Assembly: GCF_001540865.1 (NCBI RefSeq)
Contig: NC_033623.1
Span: forward strand, 12,987,361 to 13,051,360
DNA from: Ananas comosus
Taxonomy: Eukaryota; Streptophyta; Magnoliopsida; Poales; Bromeliaceae
Length of the DNA stretch: 64,000 nucleotides
Direction of reading: 5' to 3'
Shown: piece after piece, positions 37,670 through 49,613 of the stretch
Numbering within the stretch: position 1 is the first letter of the stretch
How the letters are laid out: each line of letters starts with the position of its first letter
The notes under the pieces: generated by a model
What the model saw: the letters and a program-made list of their open reading frames with translations, nothing else
What the model was told of the DNA's origin: nothing
The model's database searches: none
Translations under genes and position numbers: made by a program

Positions 37670-37851
37670 TAAAATGGTAAGTGTTAAAATGATTTGTAAT
37701 CTATCTCCTAATTCTTTAAATTTGATAAAGTATGTTAAGAATATAAGTTATTATTGCTCAGGAAAAAATCATTCATCTATTGGTGTTATTAACTAACTTT
37801 GCAATTGCTCCAAGTCCTTAGCAATAGGAATCCTAATTGTTCTCGCATTTT

Positions 37852-38093
37852 CATTTTTTTTGAGAGAAAGGTAGCTTGCTGTCCGCTTTATTAATTGGAA
37901 AAATGAACTAGGCTACAAGAGTGGGACAACCTAGGCCCCCAAAAAAAAAAAAAAAAAAAAATTCAAGATGATTGAAGTAAATCCCACTCCGTCAGCAGTA
38001 ACTTGAGAGTACGTACAGCTATCCCTGGGTTCGGTTGGATTTTCCTAAAAATCAAATCGTTTCTGACCTTTCAAGTGATCCACCAACATCCTA
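37852..38093 (-). mobile_element. LINE 3' fragment with target duplication
   Basis: T-run, then the tail (minus: AATAAAGCGGACAGCAAGCT), an internal A-rich stretch and a piece of the zinc-binding domain region. Flanked by CTCGCATTTT at 37842-37851 and 38094-38103 (10 bp), so this short piece is a complete 5'-truncated insertion. Confidence 0.85.
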
Positions 38094-38492
38094 CTCGCAT
38101 TTTTAAGTTCTAAGTAACAGAGGGGGCCATACCATATGAAGCGTACTAGGCTAAAATGTAACAGCGCAACTTTCGAAAGCAACGGGAAGCAAGTTTAATT
38201 GATTGATCCACAGGGCACCCGTTGGATATATATGCTACCACCAAATTAATGTGGGGTTTTTGTTTTTCGTTTTGATTTGTGTTCAAAAGGAAATTGGGTG
38301 GAATTATGTGTCAAACTTTTGTTATGAAAGGAAGTGATTGCAACAGTACTTAGTGGTAGGTTGCTGTGAGGTGCAACCTGTAGGATTCTTCCTCCGTTTT
38401 TTCCTTGAACACAATGATACTAGTGATGCTTTCGACGGGGTAATATAATAACACCAATAATTATTAGTCCGTTATTAAAAAAGTATAATTTT

Positions 38493-38560
38493 TGTAGCTA
38501 AGTTCACTACCTAGTTGAATGAAGCGGTATCATGCTATCTTTTCTCAAAAAAAAAAAAAA
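38493..38560 (+). mobile_element. Very short LINE/SINE tail insertion
   Basis: Only about 68 bp: TTGAATGAAGCGGTATCATG, CTATCTTTTCTC and poly(A). Flanked by GTATAATTTT at 38483-38492 and 38561-38570. The insertion consists almost only of the shared tail. Confidence 0.8.
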
Positions 38561-38876
38561 GTATAATTTTGAAAACTAGGTGGTAAGATCGGAATTTGAA
38601 TCTTGCTTCGAACGGAAAGAATGTGTGTAATGTTCATCAGCAGACAGATATTTTCAACTATTATTGGAATCATAATTTAAAACCTGCAAGACATTATAAG
38701 TAGAACTTGGGTTGTTATATATACGCGCATGATTGGAATCCTACGGAATCTTTTATCTTGAAAAATATGCTTACCCTATGCATAGCATGGGTTGTGAGCG
38801 CTTCTTATTTGAAGTGTTGACACATTTCATGAAAATTTAATTGAAAATCCTGGTAAACTAGCTACTCTCTATATAG

Positions 38877-39269
38877 TTAAAAATTGCACAATGAAGTAGC
38901 ATTTCCATTAACTATCAATCGTTCTATTACTTCTGGTGAGAAGTTGCGAACTTCATCAAAATAGTCTCCAACGTGCATGTCACAAATAGCGGGATAACAG
39001 TAGATGCAATATGAAACGTAAACCGGAAATGAATGCCCTGTCATGGTGTAATCAAATAAGCTGTCCTCTTCAGTTTGAGAGTATATTGAGAAATCAACAT
39101 CCTGAAAGAGTCTCAAATTGGCCTGACAAGCTCCAGTATTGAACATGACCATGATGTGTGATCCGAACTCTTGTTTGTGTGTGTGAGAGATACGATAAAT
39201 AGTTATACTCTTAGCATGGTTAGCAAATATATTGAGTATCATATAACTATCCACTGCCAAAAGAAACAA
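38877..39269 (-). CDS. Unrecognised 130-aa open frame, doubtful
   Basis: An uninterrupted minus-strand frame ending at 38877. The translation has an even amino acid mix (for example SHIMVMFNTGACQANLRL and CDMHVGDYFDEV) and no family I recognise. It starts one base from the start codon of the SPIRAL1-like gene on the other strand, so it overlaps that gene's promoter and leader, which makes a real separate gene less likely. It could be a decayed exon or chance. Confidence 0.25.
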   Translation of the reverse strand: MFLLAVDSYMILNIFANHAKSITIYRISHTHKQEFGSHIMVMFNTGACQANLRLFQDVDFSIYSQTEEDSLFDYTMTGHSFPVYVSYCIYCYPAICDMHVGDYFDEVRNFSPEVIERLIVNGNATSLCNF

Positions 39270-39270
39270 A

Positions 39271-39881
39271 ATGAGTAGAGGTGGGAGCTCTAGGGGTGGC
39301 CAAAGTTCTCTTGGTTACCTCTTTGAACAAGATGAGAACAATCCAAGCTCAATCAAGCCCACCACCAAGCCTCAGAAGCCACAGCTTATTGAGGATGCTA
39401 AGAACAAACCGGCAAAAGAAGCTACTGCACCAACCAAGCCCATTTCCAACAACTACCAAAGAGCCCAAGGCCAAAACTCTGGAAACTTCATTACTGTAAG
39501 CTTATCGCATTCTATTTACACATAAATAGCTAATTTCAGTGTCTATTTGATTCCACTTCTATTTCCAATTGCAGCAATAATCGTTATTAATAGGACGTTT
39601 GGTAAACAAAAAATGAGATTATAATAGTATAAGATTGATAAATAGAGACTCAAATTTGATGTTTTACTCGCGGCATAGAGATCGAGAATCTGTTGGATGG
39701 ATCTTTCGGAATATCTGTGTTAAAATCACTACTCGAATGGCAGTTCATTCAACAGTACAATACTTTACAGCGGGGCCAGATAAACCTAACTTCAATTTCT
39801 GTTTAGGGTCGTTCATCCACTAAGGTTCTCTCCGTTCCCGGAGGTTGCTCATCTCTTGGCTACTTGTTTGGAGATAAATGA
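39271..39881 (+). CDS. SPIRAL1-like microtubule-associated protein
   Basis: Two coding exons, 39271-39495 and 39807-39881, joined in phase 0 across a GT-AG intron (ACT|GTAAGC ... TTTAG|GGT). The protein is 99 aa, normal for the family. The N-terminus has the signature RGGQSSLGYLF and the C-terminus repeats it as GGCSSLGYLFGDK; between them NNYQRAQGQNSGNFIT matches the conserved NNYxRxxGQNxGNFxT segment. SPIRAL1 proteins are small plant plus-end microtubule regulators needed for straight anisotropic cell growth. The usual Asp-Arg-Pro after FIT is Gly-Arg-Ser here. The conserved end motifs make the call firm; the paralogue number cannot be set. Confidence 0.93.
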
Positions 39882-40887
39882 AAGCGCTTTGTACTTCTCC
39901 AGCTCGCGTGCTTATATAAATGATCAGTGACTTAAAATAAGGGCATAATGATCCCACTCTTAAGTGGATTCTTAGGTACTTAGATATGCCCCTTGATTGA
40001 TTTTTAAGTTATAAGTGTGTGCCAGGATTGTGATCTGATGTTCTATATCTTCGTTGAGTTGTGCTTGTATTTTATTCTCTGTTTCTCTTTTGAGTGCTTT
40101 GTGTATTATTTATGTAAATGGTGGGACTTGGTTTGCTAATATATTAATACGGTACCTAACTAGCATAAAGCAGTATTTAAGCTCACAATCTAATAATGTC
40201 CATGGGATCAATCTTTTTTTTTAAAAAAAAAAAATCTTTTTTATGCAATTATAATTGAATTTTATAAGAGACAGGTGGATTCTATAAGTTGGAGCTTACG
40301 CCCATTCCATGATTCTAAGTATATGGCAAATTTAGCAAATTCATTAAGTTTTCGAAATATGGCTTGCATTTTGGGCCCTAATGCACTCTCCAAATCAAGA
40401 TTGACCATTGATCTGCGTCTTAAAAAAGATCAATATTATTTGCACACTTTATATATAACATAAATTTTATAATTATAGACTTTTTATGGTCCACATTAGT
40501 TTATTCGTGTTGTCAATTTGTTTGATGTTTTTATAAAAAGTGTATTAATTTTTGAATTAAGAGTGTAAAATACATACCTCCTATAAGAAACAAAATTTGA
40601 ATGAGAAACTTCTCGTTCAAACTAATTGAATCCCTTTTAACTTCACCATCTAATACAATATTTAAACTTAAATAAAAAAAATTTCAAATTAAAGTAAAAG
40701 TACGCATGGCATTTTGCGCTGCAGAATCGTAACATGCCAAGTCAGCTCCGACGCAGCTGATTGGGTGGAGATTTTTGGTGGGGCCACGGAGCTAACAACA
40801 TCACCCGTGAACCGTCCGTGACGGTGACAAATTTTCACTGTAAAACTTTTTATAAATTTAATTAAAAAAATATAAAATTATTATAAA
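39882..40887. other. 3' flank and intergenic DNA, no gene seen
   Basis: AT-rich. It probably includes the 3' untranslated region of the SPIRAL1-like gene. Nothing else recognised. Confidence 0.6.
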
Positions 40888-41035
40888 TTGTTTCTAGCGT
40901 AAGTGGCAAAGGAAGGTTTGGTGGTTGGTATCTAAAATTTTGAATTCGAATTTTAATTGATTCACATTTTCAGCTAAATTTATTTCTAAATAAAATAAAT
41001 AAAGCGAATACCATATTATCTATCTCCAAAAAAAA
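40888..41035 (+). mobile_element. tRNA-derived SINE
   Basis: TTGTTTCTAGCGTAAGTGGC, A-box-like GGTTTGGTGGTTGG, AATTCGAATTTTAATTGATT, AATAAATAAAGCGAATACCA and a short poly(A). The 5' GACGGT motif is missing. Confidence 0.78.
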
Positions 41036-41204
41036 TTAAGTAATTAATTTAAATTTTAAATTTTAAGTATTAGCTTCTTTTTTTTTTATCATTACTTGTG
41101 CTAGAGACCACCAGTGATTGTGAAACTTATTGGAAGTAAATAGTTTTGTTAAAAAATAAAATTCATATATACAGTAAGGCGATTCAAATATCAATTGTTG
41201 AGTT

Positions 41205-42530
41205 TTTTACTAACTTCCTTATGTACGGTGGGTTAAAAGTATGTTTACTTCCTATCTGTGTATAAGGCACCTAATTGGATGATCAAGCGTATCGAAACCT
41301 TATGCAGAGACTTTTTTTGGAACGGTGAAAGCAACTCTCTAAGCAAGGGATGTTTGGTGGCTTGGAAGAGTGTCTGTTTGAGTAAAACATAAGGGGGGCT
41401 GGGCATTTTGAATTTAGCTATTATGAATCGTGCATTTCTGATCAAATGGTGGTGGAGATTCCACACTGTACCACAGTTATAGTAGATCAAAATAATCCGA
41501 GCCCTGTATTACCGAAGAAGAAGACCTTTGAGGAAGGGAAAAAGCTTCAGCCCCTACTCATACTACTGGAAAGGAGTTGTTAACACCGGTGTCTTGTTTC
41601 AATGGGGAATTTCACATTCACTGGGTAATGGGAATTCTATTAATTTTTGGACCGACTGTGGGGAAACCAGCTTATACTTGTCATTTCTGGAGATCTATGC
41701 GCTGACAGAACGCAAATTAGCATGGTCAAGGATTGCTTTGACCGCTAGGGCTGTAACTGGACTGGGATGTTGAATGATGAGTTGATTATAAGGGCCGGGT
41801 TCAGAGCAAACCTCTCGGTTCTCAAGGATAGGGTTACTGGATACAATGTAACGCAAGGACCGGACACTATACGTTGGAGATGGTCGACCAACGGAATATT
41901 CTCGGTCAAATCGGCCTATACCATATTGAGTGACCGGGATATGAGGGACGGACGTGCTAATACAATTTGGAATCTACGTATACCTCTTAAGATTAAAGTG
42001 TTTTGTTGGCTAGTCCTCAAGAAGAGGTTCTTAACAGCTGATAACCTCGCGAAGAGAGGTTGGACTGGTGATACGACATGCGTGCTGTGCAAGTCATACG
42101 ACGAGACTGTGAACCATCTGCTCGCTCAATGTGTCTTCACTAAGTTTATCATGGTGATTGGTGTAGAGGGTATTCAAGCGACGGAGCTGGGAGACGATGT
42201 ACTTCATATCTGGGATAGGTGGATGGTTAAGAAAGGAGTGCAGAATACGAGGCATAGCCTCCCTGAATTGGTTGCGTGCTGGTGGATTATTTGGAAGGCA
42301 AGAAACGATCTGATTTTTCGAAACATCCAACTGGACCCCCTCATGGCATACAGGTTGAAGGAGCTGCTGAAATCCTGGGAGCTATGTACACAAACTTCTA
42401 GACGCCCTACCATTGCGTGATTTTTTTTTTTTTTAGTTACGCCCCTCTATCGAGGCCCTGGATGCCTCACCCCTGTAGTCTAATTCATTTTTTCAATGAA
42501 TGAAACAGATAGCATGCTATCTTTTCTCAA
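41205..42530 (+). mobile_element. 5'-truncated LINE, C-terminal ORF2 region
   Basis: Plus strand. A decayed end of the reverse transcriptase (WMIKRIETLCRDFFWNG), then 41528-41773 (FQWGISHSLGNGNSINFWTD), then a 217-aa frame at 41767-42420 with the zinc-binding domain (KIKVFCWLVLKKRF, CVLCKSYDETVNHLL, CWWIIWKARND). The 3' end is TGAATGAAACAGATAGCATG, CTATCTTTTCTC and A-rich sequence. Stops and frame shifts show it is dead. I did not find a convincing target duplication. Confidence 0.9.
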
Positions 42531-43080
42531 AAATAAATGCCATAAAGGATTTAAGATCATATCTGATATTATATTATCTACTCGTTTAATCAAACAAAAA
42601 ATAATTTTGAAATAGTCTGAACATAGCATTTCGGGAGAAAAATTAAAGACAACCATTTATCTAAAGAAGTACAAATTTCATATGTGAAAAAGTATAATAA
42701 AACAACCAATTTCTCTACACAAGAAGCTTTACATTAATTTGGATTTGTTTTTAACTCACATGAGCCAGGTTTAAGTTTAAGATTTTACTAGTTTGGTCAG
42801 AGCAAAAATGATAGGACTAATAATAGTGTGTACAATAACTGATTAATTTGAAATGTTTAAAAACTTAAAACCTTTGGAGGGAGCTATTTGAATTCCATAA
42901 TTAATTATCAACAAGCATAAAAACGCACACTTGTACGTACCAACGCCCAACGGTTCAAATTTTACTTCTACCAACAGTTCGACCTTATACGTGCACTATA
43001 ACTAGTATATATATAAAATCATAGAAGTAAAGGAAAAGAAACACCAACACGAACTCAAATCCAACTTCAAAGCTTCGCTC
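42531..43080. other. Intergenic DNA, no gene seen
   Basis: AT-rich. The right end is probably the 3' untranslated region of the polygalacturonase gene (minus strand). Confidence 0.6.
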
Positions 43081-43082
43081 TT

Positions 43083-46000
43083 CTAAAACGAGCATGGATT
43101 GATCTCAACGGACTCTATCGGCAGCCTCTCCTCAGGGAACTTGCACGGCGCCTCGTATGTCCCCTTGTCGCGCAGCGACATGCACGGCCGCGGTGCCACG
43201 TCGCTCCACACGCCCTCCACATCCGTGCAGTTCCACTGCACCTTCTTCTTCTTCAACTCCGTCACCCCCGCCGTGACGTTCGATATACAAATCCCCCTAA
43301 AAGGATCGCCCCGAATCCCGTCCAAACTTGCCACCATGCTCACGTTCTCCGCGACCGCGTTGCTGTAATGGATGTCCTCGATCACCGGCAGCGCGTTCGG
43401 ATTGTAGTTATCGTCAGGGTGTTGTCCGTAGCCGCCCGTCATGAAGAAGACCCACTTCATGGTGTGCAGTGTCATTCCCCGGACGAATACGTCCCTGACG
43501 AATCCCCCGCGCCCCACGCTGGTCTTGATCCGGACGCCGGATTCGGTGTTGATTGCGGTGACGTCTTCAGCGCGGACGTCGCGGATTCCGCCGGACATCT
43601 CGCTGCCTAGAGCAATGAGCGAGCTCGTCGGGGAGACGCATGTGAGCCTCTTGATCACAATGTGCTGGCTCGGCATGTTGAAGGCGATGCCGTACTCGTC
43701 CCAGCCGCTCTTTACGGCGATGCAGTCGTCGCCAGAGACAATGTAGCAGTCCTCGATTCGGACGTAGGAGCACGAATCTGGGATAACGACGTACAGAAGT
43801 TGTATTATATCGAAACTAAATTACTGCGCAATTTATAGATTTAGGAATAAGCTTGAGATTAAGAAGTACCGGGATCGATTCCATCAGTGTTTGGGGAATC
43901 AGTTGGGGCAAGAATGGTAACGCCCGAGATAATCACATTGCTGCGTTGTCCCAATTACTATGTCAGCATATATATATATATATATATATATAGTTCCTAT
44001 CCTAAAGCAACTGCATTAAATCTGAACCCAAATTAATTTCAATTTTATCATCATAGTTCTTAAAGTTCGTTGTCGGTAATAAACAAGTTCTTTCTTTAGC
44101 TCACGATCTACAAAATTGGCACGCGCTTATTTTCTATAAGAAAACGGTTAGACCTGCTGTAGACCGGATGAATGGTCCAGAACGGAGAGTCGACGAATGT
44201 GAGGTTGGATATGAGGACATGGTCTGAGTACATAATTTCTAGCAGGTGCCCTCGAGTGTGATCCAGTTCTTTCTTGTGGAACTTATCCCACCAAAACTTT
44301 CCCTGTCCGTCGATAGTTCCGTTGTCCCCTGAAATACGAAGCAACGAAAAGAAATCTAGGGATCTAATGTTCGACTAAGAGCAGCGGCAACTAAATGTAT
44401 GCGGAATTAGTATAAATAACTGGATAAAGTAAAGAATATGGCACTTAATTGGGGCTTAGTTTGATGCACCTGTGATGATTACATCAGTGAGATTAGATCC
44501 CATGATGAAGTTGCTGTACCTTGGACCGGGTAAGTCTCTTCCTCTACCATAAGAAGGCAATGGATCAATTGCAGGCCATTCGCTAATATTCTGCAGCATC
44601 AAACCATGTGAGCCAACTTCCTTGTTGCCATGTTAAATTTCTTGATTTCTTTTTCTTGACTTTTGTGAAAACTGCTAAGTGGGCTGAGAAGGGCCCAATT
44701 GACAAGGCCCAAGCCCAGTCTAAAAGGATGAAGGGTCTTGGAAGGTGAACGTGGCCCAAGGCCTAGACCGGGACCATGTTGTTTTCTCGTCAAACCAAGC
44801 CATAAGGCCTCGTCCCCGCCCGGCCCACTATATTTCAGAACTAAACTAGACAAATTGAATCGACTAAAAAAACTGTCTGAAAATAGAAAGTCAACAAGTG
44901 AGGAATTTGTGAGTTTCTAGAACTCAACTTCAGTTGATCTCCACTCAGTTGTTAGTGGGAGTTCGGATAATCTCGTGACTTCAATGTTGGAACAAACATC
45001 AACACTTATGACTTTCTCAAAGTTACGAATTCAACCTTCAAAATCCACAAAGTAAGAAGCCCTATCTCACCAATTAAGTGGATGAAGCTTTAGAAGCAAC
45101 TTTAAGAAAGGGTGTTAACGGATCCGATAACCCACTTTGCTTCCAACCTAAAATATCACACTACGATTCCAAAAAAAACTCCTCAGCTTCAATGTGGGAT
45201 TTAACTTTCAAATACGATGTTGTTCGCTGATTTGAAACCCAATGGAACATTTTAGGTTTGGATTAGAACATTGGACAATCACCAATTTTACACGAGAGAA
45301 ACACACCGGATGTATCATGTACACAACAAATTTAAGCTAGCAAATTTAGTCCACAAAGAAGCTGCTAACTAGAGGGGACATGGACTAGATCCACCATATA
45401 GCTTCAATTTTCAAACTAACCGATGGAAAAATGTGCACTATCCAATAATGATGATCACCTAACTGGGCCCCCCGTTTTTTAATTATAGTGACGTTTTATT
45501 TAAAATGCCGCGTCAAGATGGGACCAATATGTGCCCTTTCAATCAGAATATATAGCGTAGGACAACTAAAGTATTACTGGATCCTATCACTTTGTCATAT
45601 GTAAAAACAAGAGATTGATTTTATTTAAACTTCTAATCTAAAATGCAGATAAAAATGCGCCTCACTCGTACGTAGAAATTGTCTACTCAAGATGGATTTG
45701 TGGGCGCAGGAAAAATAAATTTTAAAAAAAAAACACCGTGTGGAACCACACGTTGGTTTCACAATCTTAATGCGTCAAACAAAAAAATTAAAGTGTGGAT
45801 CGCCTCGTCCTCGTGACAGTAAAATCCTTCGCGAACGAATAGCATGTCGCCACTCAACGCGCTCGAATTAACTCGAACAACCACTAACTCCGGACCACCC
45901 ACCCGGCATTCCGTGAATTTGTCAAATCCGAAGGGTGAATTTGTTAAATCCCAAAAGTGAATAAGTTGTTTAATATAATATTTGTGAGTAAAATTTTTTA

Positions 46001-46570
46001 AAAAAATTTAAATCTTATCATATTCTTAAAATTTTGAAATAATTTTAGTGAAAATTTATTTGTCATTATTATATACTTAAATACTTCACTTGCTGAGGAT
46101 AAGAGCGAGGAGGCGCGTGGTGAGAGAGAGCACCTGGGAGGCGAGTATGACGGCGTGGCGGTGGAGGAAGAGGGTGAAGTGGCTGCAGGTGATGTTGAAG
46201 GGCCCCGTGAGCCAGCGGCCGGGGGGCACGACGAGCATCGCCCCGCCGTCCGATTCGAAGCGCGCGAGGTGCGCCACCGCGGCCGCGAACGCCGCCGTGT
46301 TGGAGGTCGCCCCGTCGCCCACCGCGCCGAAGTCCTCCACGCTCGCCGCGTGCGCCCGCGCGCAGCTCCCCGCCGCCGCGCGCTCTCCGCCCGCCGCCCT
46401 CCTCTTCGCCGCCGCCGCCGAGGAGAGCGCCGCCGCGGCGACGGTCCACAGGGCTACGATCTTCCATACCTGCGTGCGGGAGAGATTAGGGCGAATTAAT
46501 TCACGGGGAATTAGGGTTTAGGGAGGAGCGGAGTTACCTGGAGTGTTCGCTTGGTTCGGATCGTCCCCAT
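43083..46570 (-). CDS. GH28 polygalacturonase-family pectinase, six exons
   Basis: Exons 46570-46538, 46469-46134, 44590-44470, 44328-44154, 43940-43870 and 43777-43083, all with GT-AG introns and matching phases, give 476 aa ending TAG. Exon 1 encodes MGTIRTKRTLQ. Exon 2 gives a hydrophobic signal/anchor segment (VWKIVALWTVAAAALSSA) and VEDFGAVGDG. Then follow WPAIDPLPSYGRGRD, FWTIHPVY, SPNTDGIDPDSC with a catalytic-type NTD, SGDDCIAVKSG with the DD pair, and VRIK. The usual GHG motif reads ALGSEMSGG, so that His is absent, as I recall for one large plant clade of this family. Expected role: cutting homogalacturonan in the wall. Intron 2 is 1543 bp; exon 2 is extremely GC-rich. Confidence 0.93.
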
Positions 46571-46610
46571 TAGGGCACAGGGATAATAATTGCGCGGAGA
46601 CTCGGAGAGA

Positions 46611-46676
46611 GGAAAGTAGGAGCAGTCGAAGAGAGAGATAGAGAGAGAGAGAGAGAGGGAGAGAGAGAGAGGGAGA
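46611..46676 (-). repeat. (CT)n in the probable leader of the polygalacturonase gene
   Basis: GA-rich on the plus strand, so CT-rich in the sense of the gene, 40-105 bp before the ATG at 46570. CT-rich leaders are common in plant genes. I saw no clear TATA box upstream. Confidence 0.6.
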
Positions 46677-46780
46677 TAAAAAGGAGGGAAAAGTAGTTTG
46701 TTTACACTTTTACAGAGGAAAATATGGTGTTTGCGAGTTGCGACGATGCCGTATCTCGTGGTCCCCTGAATCACGGACAC

Positions 46781-47692
46781 GCATTTTTGTCGACCAAGAC
46801 TCGTTCAAATCAACCCAGCCCAAACCCAATTTAGATTGGGCTCCGTAAAAATTAAGTATAATATTTCCCAGATAAGCTCACCGATTGTCAGAATTAACCT
46901 AGCCAGAACAGCGGTTTGGAGTTCCCATGTCTCATTTATGTATCTTAGTTTTTTTTTTTTTTTTTAACAAATAAAACAGATAGCTTAATATCTCTTTCTT
47001 AAAATTGAAAAAAAAAATCTAGCCAAAACAGTATATAATTAAACCCATCATATAACTAATCTTATCATTTCTCATTAGTATGGCACATCTCCCCATGTCT
47101 CAAATTTTTTTTCTAGGTAAACATTTAAATAATGTTAATGCTATACTTTAGATCCATTTCAAATAGATTCTTCTGGTAAATATTATTTTATTCTAATAAA
47201 TAAATTGCATGCTGAGATAGCGCACTTTTAAGCACATTCAAATCCCTTCAAGCATATAATTAAACACCAAAATTCAAGAGAAACTATAAAATAACATTCA
47301 TACAGGGGATCCTCTTCATCTAGGAATTTAAATGTTTAAGGCTAAAGCCATCTTGCCACATTATCGTTGTTAATACTTAAGTGAAAAATTAATTGAATCC
47401 TTAAATACACAAAACTTAAAGTGCATAGATTAATATTATTTAACATTTTTATAAAAATATTTTTTTATAATCATAATGGGACAAATAAATTCAAAAAAAT
47501 TATTTGATTGGTTGGACACCAAGTAGTATTTTAAAATTTTTTCAAGCCTAATCATATCCGTCAACGTGGCAATAGACCAATTCCATCGCACCACTTGTTT
47601 CTTAGTAAGCATCGAAAGCAATTGGCCACAGAATCCCTCGGTTTCACCACAAATACAGTGCGTATAACCCCATGGAAACACCCAATAACAAC
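46781..47692. other. Intergenic DNA with a short SINE/LINE tail
   Basis: A T-run and AACAAATAAAACAGATAGCT at about 46948-47015 resemble the shared retroposon tail. No gene otherwise; mostly AT-rich. Confidence 0.45.
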
Positions 47693-47788
47693 ATGGATAA
47701 GAACAGTAATTCAATTAAGGAGCTTCGTGACACCGCTGAGGAGGATAGAAGAGATCATGAGAATGATCCCCAAAAGCAGCAAAGAGAG
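47693..47788 (+). CDS. Possible orphan first exon, 32 codons
   Basis: Starts ATG GAT AAG, encodes MDKNSNSIKELRDTAEE and DPQKQQRE, and ends at a good donor, GAGAG|GTAACG. The preceding 100 bases are less AT-rich, like a leader. The charged composition is protein-like, but I found no convincing following exon (an acceptor near 47872 would give only seven more residues before a stop). It may be a small gene, a relic, or chance. Confidence 0.25.
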
Positions 47789-48251
47789 GTAACGTGCTGT
47801 TTCCTGTGTTCTGCCCCAGCTAATTATTGCTCCTTTGACTCTTAATTTATCTTCTTCTGACATTAATAGATGTTTTTAGTTCCCTACAAATGACTTGAAT
47901 TTTTTGGGTTCCAAATTGCGTCACACACCCTATAATATATAACACCAGGATTAATTGGTAGTTTGCATTTAGAGATGGTTAAGGTACAATTTTTATTGAC
48001 GATCGATCTAAATGGCGTTGGGGGGTAGGGATAGCTTTGATATGCTTGTTCATCGAAACTGCACTCAGTATATTTTCTTTGCGGTAAACATTTCGCTTCG
48101 AATCAGATCCAAAAATGTCGAATCTTGAATAAGTTTTAAAGCTATAAATAGGTACGTTATCATGGCAGTAAATTATAACAGCTACATGTAGAGTTAATTA
48201 TTATAGATTGTGCCGTGACGTGTGCTAACTTTTAAATAAAATGTACACAGA

Positions 48252-48320
48252 AATATTTTTTTTTTCCTGAGAAATAATAATAGCAAATTATTCATTTCGT
48301 TTATTTTTTTGAAAATAAAC
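48252..48320 (-). mobile_element. SINE 3' fragment
   Basis: Minus strand: AAATAAACGAAATGAATAAT, TTGCTATTATTATTTCTC, then poly(A). Only the tail is present. Confidence 0.5.
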
Positions 48321-48424
48321 TCATGTTCCTATTTGGTGGTGGCCATGTAGGTGGGGCAAAATAGAAATAACACTATTTTTCGAAACTTTTCTTTTAACGC
48401 TATCTCTGCTCCCATCTCATTGGC

Positions 48425-48645
48425 GGAGCTGGCGAAGGAGTGGGACGTTTTTCGTAAGATCACAGAACATCATCATCATTTGTAATTTTTCCTTTCTGCT
48501 ATCTCTCTGCTTCCTTTTTGACCTTGTACTCTTCATTTTCTTTGCCTCCTCGAGGCCCTTGCTGCCTCACTTTATGTTGTTAAGTTCATATACCTAATAA
48601 ATGAAACGAATAACGTGCTATTTTTTTCTCAAAAAAAAAAAAAAA
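48425..48645 (+). mobile_element. LINE 3' fragment
   Basis: Begins with GAGCTGGCGAAGGAGTGGGA, matching the end of ORF2 in the LINE at 59335 (ALAKEWAAL). It runs through a 3' untranslated region with TCGAGGCCCTTGCTGCCTCA, then ATAAATGAAACGAATAACGT, GCTATTTTTTTCTC and poly(A). Confidence 0.75.
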
Positions 48646-48780
48646 AAACTAAACATAATCTAATATTGATCAGTTCAATCTCAATAACTAATAAGTAGTA
48701 GTAGACTAATATATATTTCAATTCATAGGGAACTCGATCGAGTGAGTATATATTATGTCTCAACATAATTAACTAGCTAG

Positions 48781-49130
48781 CTAGGAGTGGCATGTGGCAT
48801 TAGAGACGGCAAGGCGGTAGGGAAAAGAGTTGGCGTATTGGAAGGAGATGGAGAAGCCATTGGCGAGAGGGCGGCCGTCGTTGACGAGGCAATCGTTGTA
48901 GCCAAGTCGACGAAAGATGCGTGGGTTGATTTCTCGGGCTGAGCTGAACCACCCACAACTGAGGTGGATTTGTGAGATGGCACATTCCTGGACGCACGCA
49001 TTTAGCACTACCACTGTGTACGTTGGGATCCCGTTTGGTAGCGGCTTTCCTGGGCCCTGCTGCACAACGATGTCATCTAGACTACTGCATTCATCCCCTA
49101 TATGATTTATTCCCGTGCCTGCTCCAGCCC
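48781..49130 (-). CDS. TPD1-like secreted protein, last exon only
   Basis: A 350-bp exon entered through a strong acceptor (TTTCTGTGTCAACAG|GG) and ending TAG at 48781; it encodes about 116 residues. The sequence has the TPD1 family core: GIPTYTVVVLNACVQECA, IHLSCGWFSSAREINP, FRRLGYNDCLVNDGRPL and SFQYANSFPYRL, with the conserved cysteines. TPD1 and relatives are small secreted ligands that work with the EMS1 receptor kinase to specify tapetum in anthers. The frame enters in phase 1, so an upstream exon with start codon and signal peptide is needed. I cannot find one between 49131 and 49612. That exon may be lost in the assembly join at 49613. Confidence 0.85.
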
Positions 49131-49612
49131 CTGTTGACACAGAAAGCAAAGAGTAATAATAAGGGAACAATTAAACTACTAAAATAGAAAAGCTAACAAG
49201 TACTACTAGGCCTAACGATTATATAATGGTAATCCATATAAAAGCACTCTAGATAGTTAAGCTGTGTAGCATCATCATGAGAGAGTATCAAACAAATTAA
49301 GAAACAAATGTGTTATATATATCAATGTTTTTTCTTTTTTAAATTATCTCTCTGTCGTAAGTTGGCTGTAGGCCAGTAACCCTAATACCGCCTAACTACC
49401 TAAGAACCTTTCTATGTACGATTTGAGAAGTCGGGAGCTTGCAGCGCTTATCTTTCAAAGTGCATGCGATGTTCGGAACCTCCACATTCTTAACAATATT
49501 AATTCCAAGTTAAAATCAGCCACTCTGTAATTAGTTGTTGTTAAAGCAAACTTTTAAAGTTTGTCATCTTAGGCTTTTAAAGAATGCCAATAGACCTTTT
49601 TGGGCAAAAATT
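49131..49612. other. Sequence between TPD1-like exon and FRO break
   Basis: AT-rich, with no signal-peptide exon for the TPD1-like gene and no C-terminal FRO exon on the minus strand. Both neighbours lack the part that should lie here. Confidence 0.7.
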
Positions 49613-49613
49613 N
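49613..49613. other. Single N cutting the FRO reading frame
   Basis: The N falls in the codon after IDHNT of the ferric reductase. Beyond it the frame turns into unrelated sequence and soon stops (49569). It is best read as an artificial join. Confidence 0.8.

Noticed and set aside
46069..46499. Long frames on both strands over the GC-rich second exon of the polygalacturonase
   Set aside because: Shadow frames caused by very high GC. The frame containing VEDFGAVGDG and PPGRWLTGPFNITC is the real one.
49131..49170. Extending the TPD1-like frame upstream to a TTG at 49170
   Set aside because: TTG is not a plausible start here, and a strong splice acceptor lies at 49131-49132 inside that extension.
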